NCBI GenBank assembly: GCA_902728285.1
Contig: CACVBU010000051.1
Location: 62,001 to 126,000, forward strand
Direction of reading: 5' to 3'
Length of the DNA: 64,000 nucleotides
DNA from: Clytia hemisphaerica
Taxonomy: Eukaryota > Cnidaria > Hydrozoa > Leptothecata > Clytiidae
Below the pieces are notes generated by a model, which was not told where the DNA came from, did no database searches, and was given only the letters and a program-made list of their open reading frames with translations. Positions 49,026 through 60,786 of the stretch are shown here, one piece after another. Each line of letters begins with the position of its first letter. The first letter of the stretch is position 1. The position numbers and the translations under genes were made by a program.

Positions 49026-51168
49026 GAAATCAGTTTATACAAACTGCAATCGACAACATTAACACTAGAAATCTTGAGAATGAAAATAATGACACTATAA
49101 ATCGACATTTTATCCACTCAATAAATTCTGCTGCTGAAACAAATATTCCGAAACTGACCAAAAACCGTATAATTCACCCATGGCACAACGATAAAAAATT
49201 AGATAATCTATACCAACAAAAAGACAAATTGATGACAAAAAACATTGACTCCGCAGATATTCAAAAACTTCGTAAAAAGATCAGATTACGAGCACGTTTT
49301 CTTAAGAATGAGTATCTGAAAACAGAAGCTGAAAAATTGAACCAGCTAGCAATTAATCGCAACCTACAAAAACTTTTCAAACGGGCAAAAGAGCAAAGTA
49401 GCACTCTTTCAAATATTCAAGCTTCTTGTCCAACTCAAAGTCTTCTCAATCACTTCAAATCTCACTTCAACCCTACCCAACGACAAAACAGGCCAATCGA
49501 ACTATCGAATGATGATCTCCCCACTATGTTACACAACTTCGACAAATTTCAGCTACAACAAACATCAAAAGTGAACCCCCTGATACTGACGAGATAAGTC
49601 AACAAATTACGAAACTTAAAGTCGATAGAGCTTTCAACGATATTGACCCTACTCTAATCAAACGGCTCGATCATCCAGTTATGCTTCAAGTGATACACAG
49701 AATGTCTTCAAATCTCTGGGAAAATTTTGACGTCCCGACTGCATGGGGGAATTCCCGTCTGCAAGCCATATGGAAAAAGAAAGGATCCAAAAAAGACCCC
49801 AAAAAGTATCGTTGGATAAGTATTGGCTCAACCGTTTGTAAACTCTTGATCAATTTAATTCTCGATCGACTTCGTCCTTGGTACGAGCTACAACTAAGCG
49901 ACGAACAGAATGGTTTTCGGAAAGATAGGGGAACAACTGAAGGAATATACACAATTAAACGGATCCAACAGATTACTGATCGAAAAAGACAGCCCCTTTT
50001 TCTCCTTTTCGTCGACCTGACGGCAGCATTCGACCACATCCCTCGAGACTGGCTTTTCGAATCGATTCGTTTGCGATTCGATAACCGTCAATCACCCCCA
50101 CTATTCGACATTCTTGAAAAACTTTATCAAAATACAAGTCTAACTTACGAAGATGCAAATAAAACGTTTCAAACCTCATCTGGTGTTCGACAAGGAGGAC
50201 CAGAAAGTCCCTTCTTGTTCAATCTCTATATTGACTTTGTCATGAGACTCTTCAAAGAAAAATCAAATGATATCAACTTTTTCAAGCACAAATATCGCAT
50301 CAACTTGAAAAGTCTCACCCGAACACAGCGGTACCAAATACGAAATAAAAACATCCAAACGTCTGGACAAGCGGAACTCTCATGGATTGGGTATGCGGAT
50401 GATTTAGTACTTTTCTTTACTGACAAAGAAAGTCTTTTATCTGGTTCTGAACTTCTAAACCAAGTTTTCGAAAGTTTTGGGCTATTAGTTAACAAACTCA
50501 AAACAGAAACTATGGTTCTGAATCACCAAATTCTTGAACAACACTATCACAACACAATCATTTCACTCGACGAGACACCAATCAAAAACGTCACCAAATT
50601 CACATACCTTGGATCGATAATTAGTCATGACGAGCCTAATACCGGAAATGCAGAAGTCAATAATCGCATTCAAATGGCATCTGCTAAATTCAACGAAATG
50701 TCTAATCTCCTTCAAAATCAACGAATCAACCTTGGCACCCGAATCAACTTCCTCAATAGTTTTGTGAGAAGTCGGCTTACGTACGCGTGTCAAAACTGGA
50801 ATCTAACAAAAAATCAATTTGAAAGATTGAATGTTAGTTATCGTTCTTTTCTTCGACGAATGATACGTAATGGTCGAAAGTTTGTAAATCCGACTGAAAA
50901 CGATTATCGTTTGATTATATCTAATCAACATCTGCACGAAATTTGTCAGACACGTGACTTAGAATTTTTTATAAGAGATCAACAAAAGAACTATATGTCA
51001 CATGTTATTCGAATGAACGCGGAACGTTCGATCAAGCAGCTGGCTTTTAACGATGATAAATATACAAAGAGAGGAAGGCCTGTGAGAACTCTACTCGACC
51101 AGGTCTTAGATAACTTAGATATTTCTATTGATGAATTTTGCACTCTTGCCCTTAAGGGCAAGAATTAG
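49026..51168 (+). pseudogene. RTE-like LINE polyprotein, duplicated middle plus C-terminal part
   Basis: 49026-50051 repeats 47986-49012 almost base for base, with one base missing near 49517 that shifts the frame until an internal ATG at 49681. From there 495 codons run to TAG/TAA-free completion at 51168: motif A again, GVRQGGPESPFLFNLYIDFV (motif B), IGYADDLVLFFT (motif C), a LGSIISHDEPN region and a C-terminal domain with RSRLTYACQNWNLT and a GRPVRTLLDQ end. With the duplication the element cannot make one continuous protein. Confidence 0.82.
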
Positions 51169-51290
51169 AATTTGATGGAGAGATGTGTGACTGAGAAAAC
51201 AGGGACTTATCCCAGGTTTCCTCTCCTTGCACATTTCTCCATCTCTGTTTAACCTAGGAATAGGGATACAGTAAATTTTATATATATATA
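51169..51290 (+). other. 3' end of the RTE-like LINE with TA repeats
   Basis: About 120 bp of 3' UTR with a CAGGTTTCCTCTCC stretch, ending in TATATATATATA. Short 3' UTR and a simple-repeat tail suit RTE-type LINEs. Confidence 0.45.
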
Positions 51291-52526
51291 CTGAGAGAAA
51301 TCTCTGGAAATAACACCTATCAGCCTTCTAATCTTGATTTGAACTCCATTTTAGAAAATAGCGAAAACTTGTGTAAAACATTTGGATTATCATTATCTGA
51401 CAAAATGAAAACTCTCCCCATTATGTATTGGATTCCTAAAATGCATAAGAATCCTATTGGTTGCCGCTTCATCATTGCTTCCAAATCATGTAGTACCAAA
51501 CCGCTGTCTCGTGCTGTATCCATGCTCTTCAAAGTTCTATACAAACATGTTGAGCAATTCCATCATAAATCTCGTTTCTTTTCTAGTTTCAATAAGTTCT
51601 GGGTTGTACAAACTTCTTCGCCTGTTATTGGACATCTTAACAGAATCAATGCCAAGAAAAAAGCAAAACGAATTTCGACATTCGATTTTGCAACACTGTA
51701 CACAACCCTTCCACACGATCTTCTCATTGAAATTTTAACCAAAATTATTAACTTTGTGTTTGATTTAGGTTGTAGAAATAAACTTGGTTTTTCAAATACT
51801 TCAGCATACTGGACTACAAAAGGGAAGGATGATAGGTTCTTTACTAGTACTTCACTGTCTGAGTGTGTGTCCTTTCTGATAAAAAATTGCTTTTTCAAAG
51901 TTGGCAATTCTATTCTTAAACAGTGCATCGGAATTCCCATGGGAATAGATCCTGCTCCTTTTTGGGCAAATTTGTTTTTGTACCATTTTGAATCTGAGTA
52001 TGTCAAAGGTCTCATTTCTGCTAGTTCGCCTAGTGCCTATAACTTCCACTCTGTAGGTAGATTTATTGATGATTTGTGTGCCTTAAATGACAGAGATGAG
52101 TTTCATAATTGCTACAAACAGATTTACCCTAAAGAACTAGATCTCAAAGTTGAGCACCATGGAAACCATGCATCGTTTTTAGATTTAGATATCACCGTTG
52201 AAAACAATATTTTTAGATATAAACTTTTTGATAAGAGAGATGCCTTTCCCTTCTTCATTGTAAGGATGCCACATGCCGACAGTAACATCCCATCGTGCAT
52301 TTTTTATGGATCCGTCTTTTCAGAAATTTTACGGATAGCACGTAGCACACTCATGTTTGAAGATTTGACTCCTAGAGTCACTGAGCTTTTCATTCGAATG
52401 CGAAACCAGGGTGCTTCAAACGCTTTCTTGAAGAAGCAAGTTGTCAAATGTTTTTCCAGGTTTCCTGACTGTTTTATGAAGTATGGGAAAACCGTCGAAG
52501 AATTTTTACATATTTTCAAATTGTGA
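51291..52526 (+). CDS. Penelope-like reverse transcriptase lacking GIY-YIG (5' truncated)
   Basis: The frame is open from the TA repeat (about 51291) with no ATG at its start; internal methionines follow. Blocks: YWIPKMHKNPIGCRFIIAS, STFDFATLYTTLPHDLL (motif A), QCIGIPMGIDPAPFWANLFL (motif B), GRFIDDLCALND (motif C, IDD), KRDAFPFFIVRMP, then ILRIARSTLMF and a helical tail. The order and the WIPKMHKNP block are shared with widespread aquatic-invertebrate RTs of the Penelope-like group that lack a nuclease domain. No GIY-YIG follows. The N-terminal part is missing. Confidence 0.75.
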   Translation: MREISGNNTYQPSNLDLNSILENSENLCKTFGLSLSDKMKTLPIMYWIPKMHKNPIGCRFIIASKSCSTKPLSRAVSMLFKVLYKHVEQFHHKSRFFSSFNKFWVVQTSSPVIGHLNRINAKKKAKRISTFDFATLYTTLPHDLLIEILTKIINFVFDLGCRNKLGFSNTSAYWTTKGKDDRFFTSTSLSECVSFLIKNCFFKVGNSILKQCIGIPMGIDPAPFWANLFLYHFESEYVKGLISASSPSAYNFHSVGRFIDDLCALNDRDEFHNCYKQIYPKELDLKVEHHGNHASFLDLDITVENNIFRYKLFDKRDAFPFFIVRMPHADSNIPSCIFYGSVFSEILRIARSTLMFEDLTPRVTELFIRMRNQGASNAFLKKQVVKCFSRFPDCFMKYGKTVEEFLHIFKL

Positions 52527-53333
52527 AATTGTTTCTTGTGTATTGTATGTGTGTTTGTTTGTTTGTTTGTTCTTGTTTTGTTTTTGTTTGTTTTTGTTTT
52601 TTTTTTGTCTAAAGAATCAGCATTAGCATCGGAGGTATTCATTTCCTATTTTTCTTTGCCCTGTGCAGTTCTCCCGTCGCGGCACGCCGAACCGGGTTCT
52701 AGGCCAACTTACGATTCTATTCTTTTCAGTTTTTGTGTGATTCTTTTCTATTTTTATGTAAGATTGTGTTTGTTGTAGTGTCTGTTTGTTGTCTGTTATT
52801 TATTTGGAAGCTGCTGGTCAGTTCCTTTTTCTACTATGTTTTCCGAAGGCGACTGAGTGTGGGCCCTTAAACACGTGGAAAGTTACTATGCCAGTCACAA
52901 GTCTGGGACTTCGGGTTTTGTTTTGTTTATGTATCCTTTTTTTTTTTTTTTTTTTTTAATTTATTTGATGTGTTTGCTTTTGTATTTGTCCCCATTTTGT
53001 ATGTATTTTGATGAACTTACGGAAGTGTGTTTATCAAAAAAGTTTTTTGCAATTCATTGTTTCTCCACTATTACTTTTCTTCTATCTTCATTTGGATTAG
53101 GTTTTTCTTTCACATACCACTATTTAAATTCCCTTTAACTTTTTGCTAAATTACCCTCTGTTTCGGAATGATTAAAAAATAAAAAATACCAAAAAAATCG
53201 TAAATACACACAATTAACAAAAATATTCTTAACTTTTTTCGTTTTTATCAGTTTGAGTTATTTATATATCAATACTTTTCTTTTTCTAAAATGACAGATA
53301 TTACATATCTTCACTATATATATATATATAAGG
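52527..53333 (+). other. 3' non-coding part of the Penelope-like fragment
   Basis: T/G-rich, with GTTT-type microsatellite (52555-52600) and a T-run (52938-52957); ends in TATATATATATA. No ORF of interest. Confidence 0.5.
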
Positions 53334-54478
53334 TATAATGATTTCAAATTCTTTGTTATAACATTGGGGTTAAATCGACTGATATAAGTGTGAGACCATT
53401 CATGCAAGGCTGACCCAAGCAGGTCTTCTACAATATGCTCTCTGGTAAATTCAGTTTAAAATGACCAAATTGTTTCACCGTGAATGAGAAATATTCTCCT
53501 AATTCTGATAGACCGAGTATCTTTGAAGAAAAACATTATTTAATCATCATTATTATTACTAAATTATCTATCATGAACATATTTTTCACATATGACGTCT
53601 AACACTAAAGTATTTATTATGTTGACTTTTATTTCCAAAACGCGACACCCCTAAAAACTCAAAATTTGCTTTTTTTAACCTGTAATCTAAATGGCATCCT
53701 TTTTATTTCGACCACTAACTTGATGGGGTTTTAAGTTTAATACTGTTCTCCTGTCAAATCATTTGCTGAATTTTCTAATCCAAAAATTATATCACCGTCA
53801 CGTTGGTTTTTAAATGTTCAAATACCGGAATAAAACAAGGCTCATCACCGGCACTGTCTGATTTAGAAAACCGTATTCCTGTCACTCTTTTCAAAAAATC
53901 CTGTATTCTAAAAAGGGTCAGTCCCGCCATATCGTAAAGGTACAAACCCCCTATAATTGGAACTGCAGAAGAGAGGCAGTGTCGTACTCGCCCCCATGAC
54001 GATCAGAGCCGACTATTGTAATTTACATAAGAACATTAAAAATTTATTTTTCCAGTTTTTGTTGCCTCTTGCCAAATATTTTGAATATCCGCAAAGACTT
54101 GCTTCGTGGCTATCAATTGATTAAAATTTAGGACGTTTAAACAACCTTTTGCTTGCAAAAACAAGTCTTGTTTCGTGCGTAAGCCTTTTTGCAGTAAGCC
54201 TTTTTGCAATTGATATTCAATTCAACAAAGCTAGAGATGACTCTTTTTATGGTTCTCAAAATACTTTAGCCTGACAAGTAAGGAACAACTATCTTTTAAA
54301 TGCAATTAATTCTAATTCTTTATATCTGGTTCATGGTACATTGGGCATAAAAAGATGGCTGTTTCAGCCAATCTTGAGGGTCGAAATTCACAAACTTTGT
54401 GACCCGTCGGCGCCCAACCATGCTGGGCCTACCTTAGTTACTATATATTGCTGAATCTTTTTGCAGGGTATCCTAAAT

Positions 54479-55309
54479 CGGCAGGTCCAAAATGCATAAA
54501 ACATAATGCATATTGCATAATGCATAATGCATAATATTTGAAAAATGTCAATTTTAGAGGCTATAATAAGGAGAATTTGAAAGATAAAACTTTCAACAAA
54601 ACAAATATACCATTTTTTACCAGAAAATAAAGGGTAGAAAGCTGTAAATTTGAATTTTGGACGATGAAGAAAATCCATGATCCACGGAAAATGTTTGTCG
54701 CCATTTTGATTTTCATAGTTGTGTTTTACAGAACGTAGTATAGTGTAGAAAAAACACGAAAATATCTCCTCCGTAAATTACTTTTCTAACTCGAAAACGT
54801 AAATTTTATAACAGGAACTTTATTCTGGGTTGAGCAATTGCTAATAAATTTCATGGGTTTTCCCATTTTAGATAAGCTTTAGATAAGCCAATATCCAGCC
54901 AATATAAATTAAAGAGCTTCATGCGAAAGCTAGATCAAAGAAAATAGACTTCAAATCTTTTTACATTCGAATGTTTATGTGTTTACCTTTTTTGAGAAAG
55001 AAAAAGGGAGAAACCTTTCTGATCTGTTGCATCTTCTTATTATTTATGCTGACGGAAAACCCTTTGTTGTTATGATTCGAATGTTTTCTCTTTCGTTCGG
55101 ATTCGAAAAGTAGAAATATGCATATATCATGTCTCTGGGGAAATCCCTCTGATTGGAATGTTTACTACAGAAACTCTTCTAAAGAGGTTTTCGCGGTTTA
55201 AGCCTCTACAAAGGAGAGTTTTAGAAAATATAAAATCGTTCTGTAAATTACACAATACCATTATGCATTATGCAATATGCATTATGTTTTATGCATTTTG
55301 TACCTGCCG
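54479..55309. mobile_element. Mutator-like MITE, 831 bp, 10-bp target duplication
   Basis: Terminal inverted repeats of about 48 bp start CGGCAGGTCCAAAATGCATA and, at the other end, CGGCAGGTACAAAATGCATA, then repeat TGCATAATGCATAATG-type words. TATCCTAAAT flanks both sides (54469-54478, 55310-55319), and the uninterrupted site is visible in the other R copies. A 9-11-bp duplication with long terminal repeats is typical of Mutator-like elements. No transposase. Confidence 0.8.
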
Positions 55310-55736
55310 TATCCTAAATATCCTAGATACACCCCTGAAAATGGACGAAAATTTTCATTGACAAGCTAGGAAAGACTAACATCGTTGCACAGAAACAATA
55401 TGGTTAAATGGTATCCGAAAAGCTACGGTTCTTTAAGTCCCAAGTTAACTGAACTCATGGCTCGTTTGTCCTCAAACAGCGGTCTCCAAAATAAGTTTTC
55501 TTATAGATTCCTGTATGTATTGTATGTATGTATTTTTAACATTTTTATTATGAAACTGCATATTTGGAGTAGCTATAAATTAAGGTAGAGCAGTGTTTTT
55601 TTCCAAGCACCCAATAAGTCTCTCTTCCCATATCACCCGTCTCCTTTATTGTAGATGAAGTTGAAATTATTCTTTATCTTCAATGAAGGAGACGATTTTT
55701 AGTAGAGTTATTAGATTACTAGAGACATATATTATA

Positions 55737-58148
55737 CTAGCAAGTAGCTGTCGCTATGAATGCCCCGCCGATAGCAGATATTAGCTCAGAGGAACATAGA
55801 CATAAAGAGAGCAAGGGAATCATAATCAGACTACAAATTGGTGAAATGAGTCTTCATAAACAGTGTTCAATGTTACTAGAGCTGTTTTAAGTTAAGAAAC
55901 ACGAGCCGATGCGGTTAAAATTTCCTCAATAAGATCCATACATAACGAAAGTGTCAATCCAAAAACAACAACATGTTAAATCTACACTTTCTGATGCAAA
56001 GTGACCTAAATTAAAACCATTACAGGTTTCGCAACATGTTAAGAACTAGAATGATATCAAAGTTGATTTTCTTCAATCACCGGATAAAAATTGTTTTGGA
56101 AAACCCAAACATAAGAATGTGTACTGTGAAACTGAAAGTGCTTCCCTCCCATAAAGAATACATAATGCAGATTAAAGGTGAACTCCAAAATGAAATTGAA
56201 TACAATTTCAGTCATTTGATTTGAAATTTAAAAAGCAAGTAACTTTGGACTGGTGGCATACAGTACTGTAGATATAATTTATTTGTATCAAAGGTTACTG
56301 AGAATTATGTGAAAAACTTTAACAATGTTTATACGTGTTTCTTCAAAAAATTTTCAGTTAGCTTGAATAAAGTTTCTTCATGGTTACTAAAGATATAAAT
56401 TTGATAGTTGCTCTCAAAATTGGCAGTTGAATCAGATACTCTTAATAAAGGTATTAATTTTCAGGGATTAATTTTCCCGGATTTCACAGCCTTTGTTCTT
56501 ATTTACAAAAGACCATAAAATAAAATCCTAAGAAAATCTGAAAAGGGGCCTTCAGCGAAAATTAGTCACCATGAAAATATTAAAATATCATTTAATCCGC
56601 TACTGTACACAATTATTTTCTATTGCTGTAATCCACTTCCACTTCCCTGGCAAGCAAGAAAGCGGAGATTCTTCAATGAAATGACTGTTATTAATACATA
56701 AAAATACCAAAACCTATTTTATCACTTTTTTAAAATAACTAACGAAAAGCTTAAACTTTTTGGATAGTGGATGCCCAACCGTGAGTATAAATTAATGGTA
56801 GAATAAATTAATATGAAATGTGAAATGGCTGAAGAATTGCCAAATTTAAATAATGCGAATTAGGCCTAATTAATTAATCCTGCATCAATTAATTCGCATA
56901 AATTCATACTCTTAAGGTAATTCCTGCGAAAATTGATCCAATCAAAGTAGTGTCAGACTTTGTATTTCAACAAGTGTGTTTGTTTCGCTCCCATAAAAAC
57001 AGATTTATCTTGTCTTCAAACCATATGTTTTGAAAAAACAGGCCAAGGGAATTTCAGATACCATGTCCCGTTGTAATCACCGTCAACATGGTTAAAAACT
57101 TTTCACTTCACAGGTAGGTACAACATTGTGTATGTATTTTATTGGACGTCTGGTTCTAAAAAGTCAAAAGTTTTGTTCAAAGTACGCTCCTGCGAAGTAC
57201 TCTCCTGCGTTCAACATCAACACGGTACAGTGTGCAGTGGTGGTATTAGTAGAGAGAGTGTTTGAGTGTTCATAATATGTGACAAAACAATTCAAATTGA
57301 AATTACTCCAAAATAACGTGTGCAATAATAAGCTTTTCTTAGAAGCTTGAAATGTTTTGTCCCAGTCTGGAATTCAGGTAACTAAGGGTGAAAATCTTCG
57401 GCGTAAAGAATTATTCACATAATAGCTACAAATACTCCATAATCCATCGTTTTTCGGCTTTTGTTCCAAGTCTGTTTACATTTTTTTAATGAATCAGTTC
57501 ATGTTAGTCATAGTATATTCGCATAGGCATGTCTCATTCACTAAACCTTCTGTAAGAAACTCAATGTTGGTACCAGTTTTTGGCACGTTTTGGCACAAGG
57601 CTTACTCTTTGAAAAATTACCTACTTTCGGCGGCGCATGCAATATCCATAAAGGGTAACTGGGTTTTGTCTTTCTACCAAAAATTTCAATTTAATTTCAT
57701 TCAAAATGAAGTCACTATATAGGTAGACAATATGAAATAACAATCAATAATAATAATCAATTTCCCTTCTGTCTATGCCTTTATAATATCAGTAGGGTTT
57801 TGTTAGAGCAGCGCATAACACTGTGTGTGTAACACACTGCCATCGAAGATGTCGTCCATTCTGACAATCGTATAAGGTTTGATCCAATATCAGTAGTTTG
57901 ATAGTTATTCATTCAGTAGCAAACAATGTTCCTCAAGTAAATCCAGTTTTAGTTTTGAGCAACAATACGTTAAAAAGATATTAACCAAGCAAAAGTCTTG
58001 TGCTGTTTGTTGTTTGTGAAAGCTTAGCTGTGTGGACTGGCAGTGCAGACGGGACTTTAGATTTCTCGCTTTCACAAGTGCTCAGTGTAAAATGCACGAA
58101 AGTTAAAAAAAAATATCACGAAGAAAATCGGAAGAAACAACATGAACA
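55737..58148. other. 2.4-kb sequence inserted in repeat R, nature unknown
   Basis: Absent from copy 0. No terminal inverted repeats, no long ORF. 57000-58140 is less AT-rich and holds donor-like CACAG/GTAGGT (57112), so host or captured sequence is possible. Confidence 0.35.
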
Positions 58149-58380
58149 ATAATTGTTTTTCTATGAACTGTTTTCAATTTTTATGTAGATTCAGTTTTTT
58201 TCACTAAAATTGACATTGCATAAGATCTTAATAAAGTACAAGGAGTAGCATTGAAGAGAGGATTAAAATGTTATTATTTTCAATGTTATCATTAGAATAA
58301 CAAGATCATATATACTAATTGCTAGATATTGAATTTAAAACATTTAAATGTTAATATGGGAAAAACTGGTATAACATACT

Positions 58381-59084
58381 TCCAAAAGAAAACCGTACAG
58401 TGAATCTGGTGTTGGAGTTAGTGGAAGAAAAATAAAGGTGTCCCCAGATAATGGCAAATCAAACAAACCAACATTCTTTGATAAGCTTCTTGCCAAGTCT
58501 CACTTTGCAGCTAACAAATAACTGGTTTTCTAAAAGCTGCATATGAAACGAAAAAGATAAGCAATCACTATTATTTGAACTTTTTTTTTCTTTTTTTTTC
58601 GTTTCTTTTTGTTTTTATTTCAAAACATGTCCAGTCACAACATTCTATAACATTTCGAAAGTCTTTTGTCTTTATTCGAACGTCAATATTCTTGCCCGTC
58701 GATATCATGAAGAAAGCAATACAGAGCTGTTAATGAAGGCCAAAAACTACCTTTCCAAAAGAAAAAGTTTAAAAACTAAAACCCAAATCTAGCAAATCAA
58801 TCCGAAGAAAAAATATAAACGACAAAATCAATAGTAAAGATCATCGATAGAAATAGTTCAAAACAAATGCTTGAATACTACCACTATCCAAGCCTAGTGT
58901 AAAAATTACCACTTAGTACACATCTATTGACCCAATGCCACACACGTAAATAACCATTTCCATCCGACATACACATGAAAAAACAAATCCAATAAAATGA
59001 CAAATCCGGTACCAATATTTTAAGGATACATAAGTAGCTCAGTTTGGACCCTTGATGCTGGACCAGCTTATGTACCAAGAAGAA
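58381..59084. other. Intergenic with a decayed repeat R start
   Basis: 58865-58960 resembles the start region of repeat R (33340-33450) with many differences. The remainder shows a T-run at 58575-58600 and nothing else. Confidence 0.4.
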
Positions 59085-59463
59085 CACTGGGCGAAATAAG
59101 AGATTTCCAATCCTGGAAATATCTTGAAAATATGATATTTCCACATACTTTTGTAAATATGGAAATATGACTTTTCTATATTTCCAAAGTAGTGGAAATA
59201 CCATATTTCATGGTATTTCCAAATCTGAAACATCATATTTTCAAAATATTTCCAACTTTTGGAAGTATGATATTTCCAAAAATTGGAAATATCTTGAAAA
59301 TATGATGTTTCAATGAATTTCAAAATTGGAAATATCATGAAATATGATATTTCCACAACTTTGGAAATATAGAAAAGTCATATTTCCATATTTACAAAAG
59401 TATATGGAAATATCATATTTTCAAGATATTTCCAGGATTGGAAATCTCTTATTTCGCCCAGTG
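59085..59463. mobile_element. CACTG-ended palindromic MITE, 379 bp, 3-bp target duplication
   Basis: Near-perfect palindrome: CACTGGGCGAAATAAGAGAT at the left and its complement at the right, with arms made of TGGAAATAT-type words throughout. Flanked by GAA (59082-59084, 59464-59466). CACT ends with a 3-bp duplication point to the CACTA/EnSpm group. Confidence 0.75.
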
Positions 59464-59700
59464 GAAAACAGGGTCACCTGCGACACAGGCCCACCAAAGT
59501 GGTCATCGGCAGCAGTTTTCTTCCCGAACATACAAGTGCAAAGTAAATAAAATAGAAAAAATAAATAAATATCATGAAAAATCTAGTAGGCTATCACAAA
59601 ATAATTTTGAGTCGGCGCCAAACTCTTTAAGAAAAGAATGTTTACCATACAATTTCTTGAAGACTCTCCGTATTCGTGATTTGCATGCACCTTATTTCAG

Positions 59701-59868
59701 TATTCTCCTATACAGGCAGTGACAAGATTCGATAAAACTATTGTTAAAGAAGAAATTCGAGCAAAACGGAGGGTCTCAGCTCCTATGGAAGTCATGTTGG
59801 AAGATCTGTCTGGCATTCTAACGATTCCAAAAGAAAATCATATCACGTCACGTTTATCAAAAAGTTTG
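59701..59868 (+). CDS. Candidate 56-codon exon of an unknown gene
   Basis: Acceptor GCACCTTATTTCAG, donor TTTG/GTATTA, exactly 168 nt in phase 0-0. Reads YSPIQAVTRFDKTIVKEEIR, a basic stretch, then EVMLEDLSGILTIPKENHIT, which looks like real protein rather than AT-rich noise. A second AG at about 59715 is possible. No partner exon or family recognised. Confidence 0.35.
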
Positions 59869-59898
59869 GTATTAAATTGCTTATTTTCAACTTTTTTA

Positions 59899-60710
59899 TT
59901 ACCGTGTTCCTTCTTTTAATTCTAACTCAGATGGATAGATATCTAGATGTTTTTCAAATCCACCACTATCATTCTTTGAATTCAAATCATCAATGAATCT
60001 GAATGTATTTGAAAATTTTCTTGCAATTGTAAGATTCGTTTTTTTTAGATCTTTGAGCCAATTACTTTCGTAATGGTATAAAAAGAAGTTTGCCATAAAA
60101 GAAGTCGGTTCGGAACCCATGGGGATTCCAATCGCCTGTCTAAAAACACAATCACCACAAGAGAAAAAACAATTTTCCATTATAAACTTTATAGCTGACT
60201 TAACTGAATGTATATTGAAAAGTAACGATTTTTTTATGGTTTCGTTATCCATCTAGCACCAGATTTAACAACAGACAAAAACTTAGGGTAACCCCGAAAA
60301 CAGAAATTGACAATCTCATTCAAAACTGAAATAAGTTTATCCTGAGGTATTTTTGTACAAAAGCGTAGAAAAGTCGAAAGTTGAAATTGAATTAGTCTTA
60401 GATTTTTTTAAAGTTTTTGAATCACTGAAATAACAGGTTCATTGTTTTGAATGACCCAAAATGTTTTGATGTTAGTAATAGGATTTCGCATTACAGAGAT
60501 CTATTTGATGGAAAATTGTTTAAAAATTGAAGCTAAAGCCTTAAAAAGTGGTTTAGTTGAACAGACTGGAGCGGCAATAATAAAGCGAAATTTTATAGGA
60601 TTCTTATGCATTTTGGACAACCAATAAATGTAAGGAAGACACTGGTTCTCTTCTAAAGGATGAATTTGGAATTCATTCGTTATGGTACTAACATTGAAAA
60701 ATCTCGACAG
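59899..60710 (-). pseudogene. Decayed endonuclease-less Penelope-like RT fragment
   Basis: The frame 59899-60252 has QAIGIPMGSEPTSFMANFFL and FRFIDDLNSKND, matching motifs B and C of the RT at 51291-52526. Upstream (60600-60700, minus strand) IYWLSKMHKNPIKFRFIIAA is still readable, with shifts between. The C-terminal part after LELKE is lost. Same family, different and older copy. Confidence 0.72.
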
Positions 60711-60786
60711 TCAATAAAAAGTAAAGATACTAGATAATAAAACTTTTTGCTGTCATACATAGTACCGGCAAACGAAAACAGACTAA

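Larger units (their letters stand above)
46890..53333 (+). mobile_element. 6.4-kb composite insertion: RTE-like LINE plus Penelope-like RT
   Basis: Sequence before 46889 (CCTTAACGT) and after about 53334 (GGTATAATGATTTC) is continuous in tandem unit 1, so this block is inserted. It contains a LINE (about 46900-51280) and an endonuclease-less Penelope-like fragment (about 51290-53330) bounded by TA-repeat tracts (about 51278-51290, 53318-53332). Confidence 0.7.
53334..58380. repeat. Repeat family R, copy 3, split by two insertions
   Basis: Collinear with copy 0 from about 53380 to 54468, interrupted by a MITE at 54479-55309, collinear again to 55736, interrupted by 2.4 kb (55737-58148), and collinear from 58149 to about 58380, which ends like 35061-35280. 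Confidence 0.7.

Noticed and set aside
48647-50793. Minus-strand ORFs up to 156 residues
   Set aside because: Antisense to the RTE-like RT; they recur with the duplication and have no domain content.
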